Shown: in pieces, positions 36,478-46,939 of the stretch
How positions within the stretch are numbered: position 1 is the first letter of the stretch
How the letters are laid out: each line of letters begins with the position of its first letter
From: Alisma plantago-aquatica
Taxonomy: Eukaryota > Streptophyta > Magnoliopsida > Alismatales > Alismataceae
Length of the DNA: 64,000 nt
Assembly: GCA_963693085.1 (NCBI GenBank)
Contig: OY856410.1
Coordinates: 1,331,842,304 to 1,331,906,303 of the forward strand
Reading direction: 5' to 3'
Notes under the pieces: model-generated
The model's input: the letters and a program-made list of their open reading frames with translations, nothing else
The model's database searches: none
What the model was told of the DNA's origin: nothing
Made by a program: the position numbers and the translations under genes

Positions 36478-37098
36478 CTTAGAGCCAATCACCCATGAAT
36501 CATATTCGTAGTGATCTTAAGATTTCCATCATGTTTCTGCTGTACAAGTGGTTTTATAGCGGGTAAGAAATATTTGCTTAAAGTCGGTATATTTCATGTT
36601 TCACATCCCCTCGTTGTATGACAACTCATATGAGATGGAAGTGTCATAGTATGCTATCTGAAATTCCTTTACCTAACTAGTAGCTCCATTGTTGTCACAA
36701 TATTACTACTGAGTCACCAATGGTCAAAATCTCCCATAAGTTCATCCATATGAACTTCTAGATGCATGCAATATCCTTTACAGTGGTTGTAACACTAAGG
36801 TAATTGACCACTTATTGTAGAATTAATCAATTGTTTTATGTTGAAACATTTCCAACTAACAATTCTTATTCCAAGGTCAAAACACAATTTTGTCATTTTG
36901 GAAGGTTGCATCGGTGTAACTCTTTACACCCAACTCCTCCTTATTACCATAACTAAAGAACTAATCCTTTTAGTACTTCAAAAGTACAAGAAGATGTTCT
37001 TCATGGTATTCCCGTAACTCTTACTGGAGTTTGACATATATCCATTCTTCATGTCCAATACATAAGAGATAACTTGATATTTATATCATCTTGTCATA

Positions 37099-37235
37099 CA
37101 AGATGATGATTTCATATCTTCTTGTCATGTCCATTACATACAAGATTATGAGTTCATATATTCTTGTCATGTCCAATATATACAAGATAATTAGTTTGTA
37201 TTTTCTTAGCATGTCCAATACATACAAGATAACGA
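37099..37235. repeat. 42-bp tandem repeat inside the dead Copia RT
   Basis: Three full units start CAAGAT at 37099, 37141 and 37183, with a partial fourth from 37225. Each contains CTTGTCATGTCCA or a variant. The unit is 14 codons long. It stands where intact Copia RT has the SLMYA.VCTRPD region, so it replaces conserved sequence. Confidence 0.85.
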
Positions 37236-37595
37236 GATGAGTTCATTATGTGATAGATCCAATTGTGAATGCATATGGCATCTATACATGCGTTCCTTAT
37301 TCTTCATAAGAATTGGGACACTTGGCTCTTGAGAGACTAACTCCATGGAACATGGACAAGTTCTCTCTCACCTTGCTGAACTCATTCAACATCTAGCCAA
37401 AGTATGTTCTCTTTCCTAGGATAAGAATCCCTCTTGATCTATCTCTATAGATCTTGATTCCTATCACATAGGATGCTTCTCTAAAAACCTTTTCGAATGC
37501 ACTTTGTTGCCAGATTTTGTAGTATAAGGATGATACTCCCCATCAATATGTGGAATATATATACTCCCACTAAATTCATCTAATCAAACATCACA

Positions 37596-37600
37596 TCTTC
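37596..37600. repeat. Expected left target duplication of element C (TCTTC)
   Basis: The five bases before the C 5' LTR. The right partner would be outside the window, so it is unconfirmed. Confidence 0.35.
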
Positions 37601-38537
37601 TGTTACAACCCCAATTTTTGGGTTCATCTGATGAGAAATGTAAACTCTCATATTGGACAAATAATGATATAATTTGGTTTGATTAAATGGATTTTGTTTA
37701 CAATAGCCTCGATGTTTGGGTTGTGGGCTTTATTGGCTATTGGGCCCGAATAAAAAGAAAATCCAATTAGTAAATGAATAATTGAATATTTGATAAAAGA
37801 AAGAGGTAGAAACCTCTAGAAGGAAAAGAGATGTAATCCAAGGATGGATTTCGTGCCTCTTGGGTTGCAAGGAGTCCAAAGTTGTTAGATAATGCAAAAA
37901 GAAAAGAAAAAGATCAATTAAGTATTTCTTTATTAAGAAAGAAATTGAAAACAATGATAAAATGTGGAAAATAAGCAGAAAGAGGTGTAATTGAATTATC
38001 CTTAGTGGAATTTCGTATCCCAAGGATTCCTAATAATAAAAGGAATACCAAAGAGGAAGATGAAAGAGGAATAAAGAGAAATCCTCAAAAAGAGCTATTT
38101 TAATAAGAATTAAACAAGATAATGAAGAATAATGCATTTATATGCATCTAGAAGGATAATGAGTATCCCATAAAAAGAATTTCAAAATAATAGAGTTTCT
38201 TGGGATCCAAGGAGTCCTAATGAAGAAAGAGGAAAGAGAAAATACCACTAATGCAAAATAAGAGAATAATGTGATACATTATTAATGTTTTTGGTGGCTT
38301 TGCTAAAAAGGAAATATTTTCTATTAAAAGAAAACATGATTTCATTCTTATGGAGTTAAAGTCGAGCATAAGAAAGAATAAAAGGTTTTTCGTATTCCTA
38401 ATTTCCCAAGAAATAGCAAATATCAAGGAAGTACATTGGAGAGAGAAGGTTTCTTCACCTTGACAGAATACGATTCTTTTTGAAAAGAGACTTCATTTCT
38501 TGGTGGGAAAGCCACCATAGGGCTTCGTTACCCTCCC

Positions 38538-38547
38538 CTATAAAAGG
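38538..38547 (+). promoter_or_regulatory. TATA box of C 5' LTR
   Basis: CTATAAAAGG followed by GGTAGAGCCCAGGGACGA; the 3' LTR has the same at 62132-62141. It lies about 940 bases into the LTR. Confidence 0.65.
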
Positions 38548-39086
38548 GGTAGAGCCCAGGGACGATTCCAAAGGAGTTTCACGAAACCCTCTCTTCTTCT
38601 CCTCCTTCTTATTCTTCTTCCTTACGTGAAAACCCTAACTACAAGGTTTTGAGTGGCCCCGAAACGTCTGAAGGAGTTTGAAGGGATTCCTGACATCCCC
38701 TTCAAGTTCAGATGGCTGTGGAGTCGCTAACTCAAGGGAATCCTCACCCTAGTCATCTGCAGCTCGTCTGAAGGGGTTGAGGTTGGTAGACCCAAAACTC
38801 CAGTTCCTAGCGGCCTTGGTCATGGATGGAGGTGGATCTAAGGATGATGGGACATGGCGGAGGTTAAGGGACCTCAAAGGATGGGTGCGCGGCCATGGGA
38901 GGGGGATTAGACCCCCCACAAAACGACCTAGACGGCAGCCTGCGCTAGGGCATCACGAGGTTGAAGAAGGCGCGGCATTGGAAAAGTTTGCCCTACGCGG
39001 GCTGTAGGAACCTTGACTTAAACTAGGGGCAAACCGGTCATTTCGAAATGTTTTAAAGTAAGAGAGATACGTTGCATGGATGCAGT

Positions 39087-39109
39087 GACGTGGCGTAACC
39101 TAATTGGCC
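39087..39109 (+). promoter_or_regulatory. Conserved ACGTGGC ... ATTGG box, C 5' LTR
   Basis: GACGTGGCGTAACCTAATTG and the following GCC. The same box is in all five A-family LTR copies in the window that reach this part. Confidence 0.5.
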
Positions 39110-40258
39110 CAAAGTAAGTGTTTTTGCTAATTTCATAACTAATGATCCATAGCTCGGATGGATACGTGTAAAATATGAAAGTTTATCAAAAACACGAGGG
39201 AATCCATTCAAAATATAATTGAAGTCTGATTCCTTTTGCAATTTGAAAAGTAATGGAAGTTATTAGCTTTAGATGTAATAATGTTTAAAGAACCCTATTT
39301 TGATATGATTATGTGATTAGTAGGGTTTAATTGATGGTTAAAGTTGATATTAACCTGTTAATGATAAAAAGGGGCATTGGGAACAAAAAGGATGAACTTT
39401 GCATGTAATTCATTTAATTTAGAGTTTATGTGCATAAATAGGCTTTAATGGGCCTTGAAACCCTAATGTTGGTAATTAGGACTACTAATGGCTTTAATTT
39501 TTCGATTTCATGTATATAACTGAGTTTTCATGGTTATAAGCTATTTCGAGCATTAAAGTTCCTAATTTGTGGATAAATACCTAAAATGTAGTAATTAGGG
39601 TTTTCTCAAGAATAAAAGGTGGAATTAATGGTAAATCAAGTTCATATGCGAATTAGACTATAATGAACTTTGAATTGATGATAAATGAGTATAATGATCT
39701 TGTCATGGATTAAAAGGATAAAATAGTAGCTTTAATGAAAAGAGGTTTAAGGGGCTTAATTAATGGATAATTATGCCTTTAATTCGAAATTGAGGATTAG
39801 ATGTGGAAATAATTAGGGTTGGTGATCAATTGCATTAAATTAGGGTTTAAAATAGTAAAAGATGAAGGGAAACCCTAATTGCAATAGAAACCCTAAAAGT
39901 GAATTAGAAACCCTAGGAAGCGATCTAGGTTTAATGGATCTTGATGACATGAATAATAAAAAGGGAATTACGTGGTTATTTCAGGATCTTGTTGAAAATG
40001 CTTGCTTAGTTGGATTCTTATTTGCATGGATATTTCTGTTCAAATCGTCAGATCAGGTATGTAGTTAATTATGAATAACCTCCTTAGTTTCCCGAGGATT
40101 TTCTGGATGGTTAATCGCATTGAATGCAAATTATCAGTTTGGATGATCATACTTGCAAACTATAAAGTAACTATGATTATCACATTAATACCAGAAGTAT
40201 GGATTCTCGCACTTACATGCCACCCTGATGGATGATGCCAAAGGGCAGGCCCAGATGG

Positions 40259-40396
40259 GTAGACCAATGGACACCTTGAGTGGTGACCCCAGGCACCAAG
40301 CTCAGGAATGAGAAGGTGGCCTATGATATTGCATGACTAGTGGTCACCATGAGTGGTGACCCCCAGGCACCAAGCTCGGGATTGAGAAGGTGTCCT
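40259..40396. repeat. 74-bp-type tandem repeat in C 5' LTR
   Basis: Two units, each with GAGTGGTGACCCC, AGGCACCAAGCTC and GAGAAGGTG, are the reverse complement of the A2 repeat at 4346-4493. Confidence 0.72.
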
Positions 40397-40550
40397 TAAG
40401 TCATTGGCAAAGGAAACCCTAAGGTGGGTATGCAGGGAAAAATCGATGGAGAATGTCATACTGAAAAGTGTAATTTGGCTTGTTAATTAACTTTATTGTG
40501 ATAATTAGATTGTTATCCTTATGTTCAAATTTTTGGTTGTTCCCAAATAC

Positions 40551-40570
40551 CAGTATATTTCGATATACTG
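40551..40570. other. Hairpin in C 5' LTR
   Basis: CAGTATAT and ATATACTG face each other across four bases. It corresponds to 4165-4183 in A2 and is kept although the sequence around it has changed. Confidence 0.55.
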
Positions 40571-40880
40571 ACTGACGTTTTGTTTGTCGGCATTTTAGGA
40601 ACAACAATTGAAAGAACAAATAGTAAAGTGACACATTGTGGAAATAAGAAATAAAGCGCAAGGAGGATTAGATAGAATAATTCAAGCTCTGGATAGATAG
40701 ATTTCCAAAGTTTTCAAAGGTAAGTACAGTTTTAATTTTATACCAAATTCTAGTTAGTTAGTAGAATTTCATAATTATTATTGATTATTTGTCGAACCTT
40801 TGATCCTGTTAATTGAATAATGACTATGACCTTCGGGTCTCCCTTAATTGGGGGTTACTGGGAGGCAGGGTCGTTACAAT

Positions 40881-40892
40881 TGGTATCAGAGC
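40881..40892 (+). other. Primer binding site of C (tRNA-iMet)
   Basis: TGGTATCAGAGC, two bases after the LTR end. Confidence 0.94.
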
Positions 40893-42740
40893 ATAGGTTC
40901 CTCACTTAATCCTTAATAATTATTAAATTTTACAAATTATGTAGAACCCAAGGGAGTTATTAGAGGATTATCCAAAAGACAGGGGTGTCTAGAAAAGGAT
41001 CATGATCGGGGGCTGGCAATATTTTCCTCCACACCGCTAGTCGGAATAAGTTGGATGACCTAGCACCTTTGGCAACCCAACCCTGGGAAGGGTCGAGCAT
41101 GTTTGAGCAAAGGATAGCTCCTTCATGGATGAAGTTAGACAAGAACCTATAGAAACCTATGGTCTTGTGCAAGTAGGGTATAGCTTGCACCCAGAGTATG
41201 TCAGTAGTGCTGACAGTGGGATGAAACCCTGTCCAAGGAATCATGATGGATGTCTTATGGGATAAACATAAAGAGCTAAGGTATAATCTTGAGCCAAACA
41301 TGAGTTGAGCAAAGGATTCACCCAGGTAGTGATATGTTGGTAAGCTTGATCCAACTTCATGTAGTGAGGCTGGATGTGGAGTTAGATCTAGAGAGAGAAA
41401 GCAGGACCCCAACAAAGATGTTGGAAGCCTAAAACCCCGAAACTTGAGGAATAGTGGGGAGTTGAGGATGATGCGACCTACGTGGATGATAGTGGTTGCC
41501 TTATGCTTGAGCCCTGGAGGCTGATGATATCTTGGTTGCCTTTAGTGGAACCAAACCCTAGAGAGAGGATGATGCTTCTAGTACCTATGGTATAAGTGAT
41601 TACCTACTGGAAGAGATAAAGAGTGCTTTAGACCATGAGGAGGTTTAAGTAACCATTTGTGAAGCTTTATACCTAGTTGGTTGTCCTGGAAGAGGACTCG
41701 ACCCTGATGTGTTGCTCGAGTAGAAGGATCATGGAAGTACATGACATACCTTGGACATGCTTGATTCGTGGTTAAGAAATTGAGCATGCAGTCGGACACC
41801 CAAAGGTGAACCTAGGGTTCCTAGGCCTATGAGGGGAAGTAGTGTATCCTATGATCATGATGGGATTTGAGTCTCTATAGTTTCGAGCATGGTAGTCCTC
41901 ATGTGTAGAGGTAAAGGAAATTACTTACGTTAAGGGTATGTTTGATGAACCCCTCACAACTAAGTTGGTCTAATGATAAGGATAAAAACAAGTATAACCT
42001 AGCATGGTTTCGTAGGTGTCTGCTTGTGCCTTAGTAGCTTGCTAGGGCTAAGCATGCTCATGTGGATGTATACCCTAAACATAAGGACATTTTTGACTAT
42101 TGTTATCAAGGTATAGTTTCCTCCCATCCTGGGAGAGGGACCCTTTTGTAGGGTGTATACCAGTTTATTTGAGGTTTCATAGGATCTTGAGAAGCTAAGT
42201 GAAGAGTACATGGCATGAGAATGAACCTATATACCCATAGATAACCATCTCTATGTGCATGTGGAGGTGTTACCATGGGGGTAACCAGTATGGGGCCTGA
42301 CCAAGGTAGGCAGGTTGCCATGATTCCTGAGAAAGGATGAAAGACAACCCAAGAATGCAGAAAGAGATGATGAAGGGTTTTGGGTAAGGTTCTAAGTTGA
42401 ACATGCACTATGATATAATACTAAGTCTATCCTAGGGTCAGGTATGGATAAGACCGATGGAAGAAGGAGTTTCCTTATTCCCTAGTTGCACATGACCATA
42501 GGGTCGGGAGGTAACAACTATCATTGTCCGAGGGCCATGGGTTAGGAGATTGATCACCTTCATGAACTCATGGGAACCAAAGGGCAGATGAGTAGGGAAC
42601 TCTCTGGATGCATAAGGGAAAAGGGATGACCCCAAAAGTGTCAGCACCCTATAGACCTAGAGGAGATGACCAAGGATTGTGTGGTGACCCACGTAGGATC
42701 GAGACCAGTTTTCCATGGAAGTAACTTTGATATCATGATG
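40893..42740 (+). mobile_element. C internal region, left part, non-coding
   Basis: This is the reverse-complement match of the A2 internal region from the PBS to about 8990, with a deletion near 41045. No coding frame is visible. The 151-codon minus-strand frame at 40960-41415 is antisense to the element and has no family likeness. Confidence 0.8.
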
Positions 42741-42745
42741 TTTGT
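42741..42745. repeat. Target site duplication of element D, left copy (TTTGT)
   Basis: TTTGT precedes the first D LTR and recurs at 59205-59209 after the last. The uninterrupted site in A2, reverse-complemented, reads catgatgTTTGTgatgta (about 8990), which confirms the empty target. Confidence 0.93.
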
Positions 42746-43630
42746 TGTAACAAACATGACCTGGGTTATACTTTAACCCTAGGTGTTGTGATTAAGAAAT
42801 GTGATAAAATGCTTAATATCATATTATGAAAAGTAATTAGGACGGAAGAGGAACTTATGTTGCAATTCTAGTCCTTTTTGAACATTGTTGAAATCAATGT
42901 TTTGTTTGTTTTGGACTAATGTGCAAAATACCCAAGTTGTGGGGTTTAAGTGCAAATTGTGCATGATAATATGTTCCTCATGTGTTGAAGCATCATGAGA
43001 GTGAAGATGATGCTGAGGTGTGGCTTATGGAATCCTGAATACCAAGAAAGAGCTAATAAAGCAATGTATGGGCATGAAAACCCAGTTTTGGTGTAATGTG
43101 CAATTTACCCAAAACCTAGTGTGCAATATATGAATTACCACTTCAATAAGGTCCCTAATGTTTCTTGGCATCATTTAGAGAAAATAAAATGAGAAGAGAG
43201 CCTCATTTGAATTAAGTTGGAGGAGAGAGAATGTTGATATTAAAATAATCAAGATTTAATCCTAATTGAAATCCTAATTTGATTTAGGGAAAAAATAAAT
43301 GTATTAATGAAAGGGACTTCAACCAAAATTAAAATGGTTGGATTCATATGTATGTGTGACGTCCTTGACATTTTCAAGGACCACGAAAATATCCAAGGGA
43401 GTGGATAACTCACACACAATTTTATAAGAAAAAGAAATATCCACTCACATATGGATATTAATATAATATGATTTAAGGTGCTTAATTTGCTTTTCTTTAA
43501 ATCATGGATAATTGAGAGGGATAAAAGGCAAACAAGATAGAATTGTCCATGAGGAAGATAAGGGGTAGGAGGCGGCTACAATTTTGGGATTAAATGAATT
43601 TTTATAAGGAACTTTCTCTCTCCTTGAATT

Positions 43631-43642
43631 TCTTATAAAAGA
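43631..43642 (+). promoter_or_regulatory. TATA box of D LTR 1
   Basis: TCTTATAAAAGACC lies about 890 bases into the LTR. The same is at about 49729 (LTR 2) and 55907 (LTR 3, one extra A). R plus U5 would be about 3.3 kb. Confidence 0.55.
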
Positions 43643-43941
43643 CCCTTTACAAGCCAAATGGAAGGCTTTTTCGACCCCACTTCTTCTCCTTGCTTGGGAG
43701 GATCAGGAGGACGACCCCCAACCTGTTGGTAAGGTTCTTGATCCATTTCACCTTGATTCCATGGTGGAAATCAAAAATAAATTATGGATTTCTTCCTATT
43801 TCGATCTCCTCTTCAATTCTAACCATTCCTTTTCACTCAAACCTTGAGGACGAGCCTTGGAATGGTGAAAGGAGTTGCATCCACCATTGTTTCCATGGAC
43901 ATGGAGCTTTGGAGTTCAATTCAAGGCGGGTTTTATAACTT

Positions 43942-44096
43942 GAAACCCTAGTTGCGGATGATTCCATGTGAAACCCTAATTGAGGGTGAATCCATGAGAA
44001 ACCCTAATTGAGGGTGAATCCATGTGAAACCCTAATTGAGGGTGAATCCATGTGAAACCCTAGTTGAGGGTGATTCTATGAGAAACCCTGATTAAG
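43942..44096. repeat. 28-bp minisatellite in D LTR 1 (5 units plus part)
   Basis: Units of the type GAAACCCTAATTGAGGGTGA plus ATCCATGT. They contain the telomere-like word AAACCCTAA once per 28 bases. Confidence 0.88.
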
Positions 44097-46403
44097 AACT
44101 AACATCACATAATGTTCTGATGTTATGTTGTGATGAGAGGCCCTAAGAAGGGTGAAGGAATATGAGACTCTAATGTAAGTCATTGTACATAAAGCCCTAA
44201 TCCTGGGCAATATGACAATGGATCATAATTCTAATTTTTAAATAAGGATGCAAGGAAATCCTAATGATGAGATAAAAGAAATGACCTTATAAAGGTGAAA
44301 CATTTCATGTGGTTGATTATAAGCAACCTTATTGTAAGTAATGTCTTTAACATTAGATAAGTCCATATCATTAAAGATAATTGGACAATTCTAATGTGTG
44401 GCCTATGCATTATATGCTAAAGGAGAGAATTTAGTGATGGAATGTATTAAGAGGGAAATACCTTAATACAAGATAAGTTGGTTAACTCAAGATAATCTAA
44501 TATGATGAGTAAGTGATATATCAAGATATGATAGTTATCACATTTAGCACTTCGGGGTTTATATACCTTGATGTACTCCAAATCCAATATAATTGGGAAA
44601 GAAACATATGAAGTGTGATATGCAACTATTACAATGAAATGTAATGAGTTGTTTCACTTGATGAGTGTTAATTAATGTACCTTGAGAATGGGGTTAGGCC
44701 CAAATGATGTGTATGATATAATCATACCATGATGAGGATGAGAAATGAATTCATACCTTGAATTGATGATCATTGATGCTATATGCTGAAAGTAATGTTC
44801 TTGAATAATCAAATATGATACCTTTGAATGCCCCAGAGGTATGGATTAATGAATTAAGGGTTGGATAGATTACATAATCATGAAACCCTAATTAATGAGA
44901 AAAGGGGAACCCTAACCCTGACTTGGGTAAAGGGAATGATAAGCCCTGTTTGATGGTAGACCCTAATTCCTGGAATAGGAATAATGGTGTTACTATTGTA
45001 TCATATGATGTGATGGATATCTTGTATGACTGTTATCATGCCTAATAACCATGCAGGTATGATGAGATAATGAACATAGCTAGATTTGAGCTACGACATT
45101 TATATAATAAATGTTGATTGGCATTATGAGCCTTAATGTTGTTGTTGCATAGATAAAGTAACAACGTGTAAGGATTCCATGACTCATATGAGCAAGTTTT
45201 TGCCTAGAAAGAGGTAACAAGATATTTCATGGCCTTGAGAGCCAGGTGTGATGCTTGTGTAACAAGTATCATGAATGCCCTGGTCAGATGACCTGAAGGT
45301 GATAGTTACTTGAAAAAGGTGTAATAATGCTCAATGATGAGTTAAGGGTTTGAATACCCAGAACCATATGATTATGGTGATGAGAATGTGAAGGGATGAG
45401 AATTCGTAGTTTTGAAATGAGGGACTGAGCTGCCAAGGTCTTTGAAAGACTGTTAAATATCTGATGAAAGTAGTACATGTCTCTTTATAGCATTGTTGTA
45501 ATAAGTTATGTTTGAGAACTTGACTGATGCTAAAAGAATGCCATAATGTACTCAAACAATCAAGTATAATGATATCATGTAGAGCCCTAACCATAGATCC
45601 ATCATTGTCAGAAGTTAAATGATGGTGAAACAGGTTTTCCTAAGGGAACTCCTAGAGAGCATACTTTTGAGTATGTTGGGGTTATGGATGTGAATATCCT
45701 TACGTCCTAATGTAGGATTTGATGTGAAATGTGCTTTTAATCTCTCAATACTTCATTATATGTACCAGGATGGATGTATCACGAATCTCCCGATGATTGG
45801 GTTAGATGTCGTACACATCTCCCAATAATGTTAATACCGGATCGGTGGAGATAAACATGAAATCTCACAATCGCAAAGAGAGTGCAGCACACCACTGTAA
45901 CTCTGATAGTGAAGTTGCCAATATACTCTGGAAAGCTATATTTAGTAGAGACACAAGATGTCCTACATGTGATCTCGCACTGACCGAGATGTGGGAGGTC
46001 ATGGGAATCTGGCTCTTCCATTGACCTTGTATGGTACCGATTTTGACTTCGCAGTGGTCGGTTGGAGCATGAGAGGTATATCTCATCTCCTCAGGGCATA
46101 AGTGTGTTTGTAAAATGAAATCAGCCGTATAACATGTTTGCTTAAGGATTGAATATAGAAATTCATTGGTTGATGTTACATTTCTATTATATATCTTTAG
46201 TTCATTGATGTTGTTCATATCGGTTGTATTCATTACAAATATATGGATGAATTATGAGTCTACCATGAGTAGATGCAACGTTATCCTTGAAAAAGGAGAT
46301 TACTTCACTTTGTTCATACAAGTGATTTACCTGTTGTTAATTATATATATATAAATCCTTCTGCTTAGTTTATTTTAATAAACTGCTATAACAACGTTTT
46401 GGT

Positions 46404-46561
46404 GGAGAGTTATATCTCCCGCTGGGACAATTTATAATTGTCTCACCCCCGCAGGATCCAACTTTTTAGGTGGATGCGGACAAAGAAGCAGAATCTCATT
46501 ACATGGAATAGACAGCAGCAATGACAGTAAGGACAACAGTAATATCTCAGGTGGAGATATT
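46404..46561. other. Hairpin cluster in D LTR 1
   Basis: Three inverted repeats: GGAGA/TCTCC (46404-46419), GACAATT/AATTGTC with 3-base loop (46426-46442) and AATATCTC/GAGATATT with 5-base loop (46541-46561). The last ends 361 bases before the LTR end, as in LTR 2 and LTR 3. Confidence 0.6.
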
Positions 46562-46927
46562 GCCTGTCAAGTTATGTAGTTAGAAAGTCCTATGTGTCAT
46601 CTCTGTACTCTCAGGTCCTCGGAGTTTTTAGTCAGTGTTTCATGAATCAATCTGAGGTTTTGGCTTGATGCCTTGAGATTCGTATACTATATGTATATAA
46701 TGTTTATAAGACAGTTGATGATGTAATCTATGAAAAGAGATGGTACAAGTTATGTATGTTTGAACCAGAATGTAAATGTTATGCAATGGTTCTTGTTGGA
46801 AAAGATTTCCTATGTGAGGTTCTCTTTGCAAAAAGTTTTAAATTTTAGTGATTTTCAGTAATCCACTGCAAATAATTCACTTCCGCATTAGTTAATCCTG
46901 TTTTCGCGAGATGGTCGCCACAATTAG

Positions 46928-46939
46928 TGGTATCAGATT
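46928..46939 (+). other. PBS of D, first internal region (mutated)
   Basis: TGGTATCAGATT, where the intact second copy reads TGGTATCAGAGC. The last two bases are changed. Confidence 0.8.

Larger units (their letters stand above)
36478..37600 (-). pseudogene. Copia pol remnant (RT end and RNase H)
   Basis: This is the C-terminal part of a Copia polyprotein, which would copy element RNA into DNA. Read on the minus strand from 37500 down: EASYVIGIKIYRDRSRGIL (RT, about 37490-37430), SLSRAKCPNSYEE, PYAFTIGSIT (about 37260), then a tandem-repeat insertion, then TMKNIFLYF, YTDATFQNDK (RNase H first Asp, about 36890-36923) and CDNNGAT (about 36680-36700). The frame is broken by stops and shifts throughout. 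It ends abruptly at the 5' LTR of element C, so C very probably inserted in it; the N-terminal half should lie beyond 64000. Confidence 0.88.
37601..40878 (+). repeat. C 5' LTR
   Basis: The ends are TGTTACAACC and GGTCGTTACA. Order: AT-rich U3 similar to that of A1, TATA box at 38538-38547, GC-rich leader module (about 38560-39086, unlike A2), ACGTGGC/ATTGG box (39087-39109), long AT-rich U5, inverted copy of the 74-bp repeat (40259-40396), hairpin (40551-40570). The 77-codon frame at 38777-39007 lies in the GC-rich module and is partly kept in the 3' LTR only because the LTRs are copies. Confidence 0.9.
42746..46922 (+). repeat. D LTR 1
   Basis: TGTAACAAAC to GGTCGCCACA. Contents: TATA box at 43633-43641, 28-bp array at 43942-44096, (AT)n at 46340-46353, hairpin cluster at 46404-46561. 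It differs from LTR 2 and LTR 3 at the very start (TGTAACAAAC against TGTAACAACC). Short frames on both strands at 45806-46233 recur in all three LTRs but resemble no protein. Confidence 0.93.

Noticed and set aside
43942..44096. Interstitial telomere repeat
   Set aside because: AAACCCTAA occurs once per 28-bp unit and is never in a 7-bp tandem, so it is a minisatellite and not telomeric DNA.
45806..46233. Frames of 72 (plus) and 122 (minus) codons repeated in all three D LTRs
   Set aside because: Conservation is explained by recent LTR duplication. The frames overlap on opposite strands, and the minus frame is shorter in LTR 3 (97 codons).
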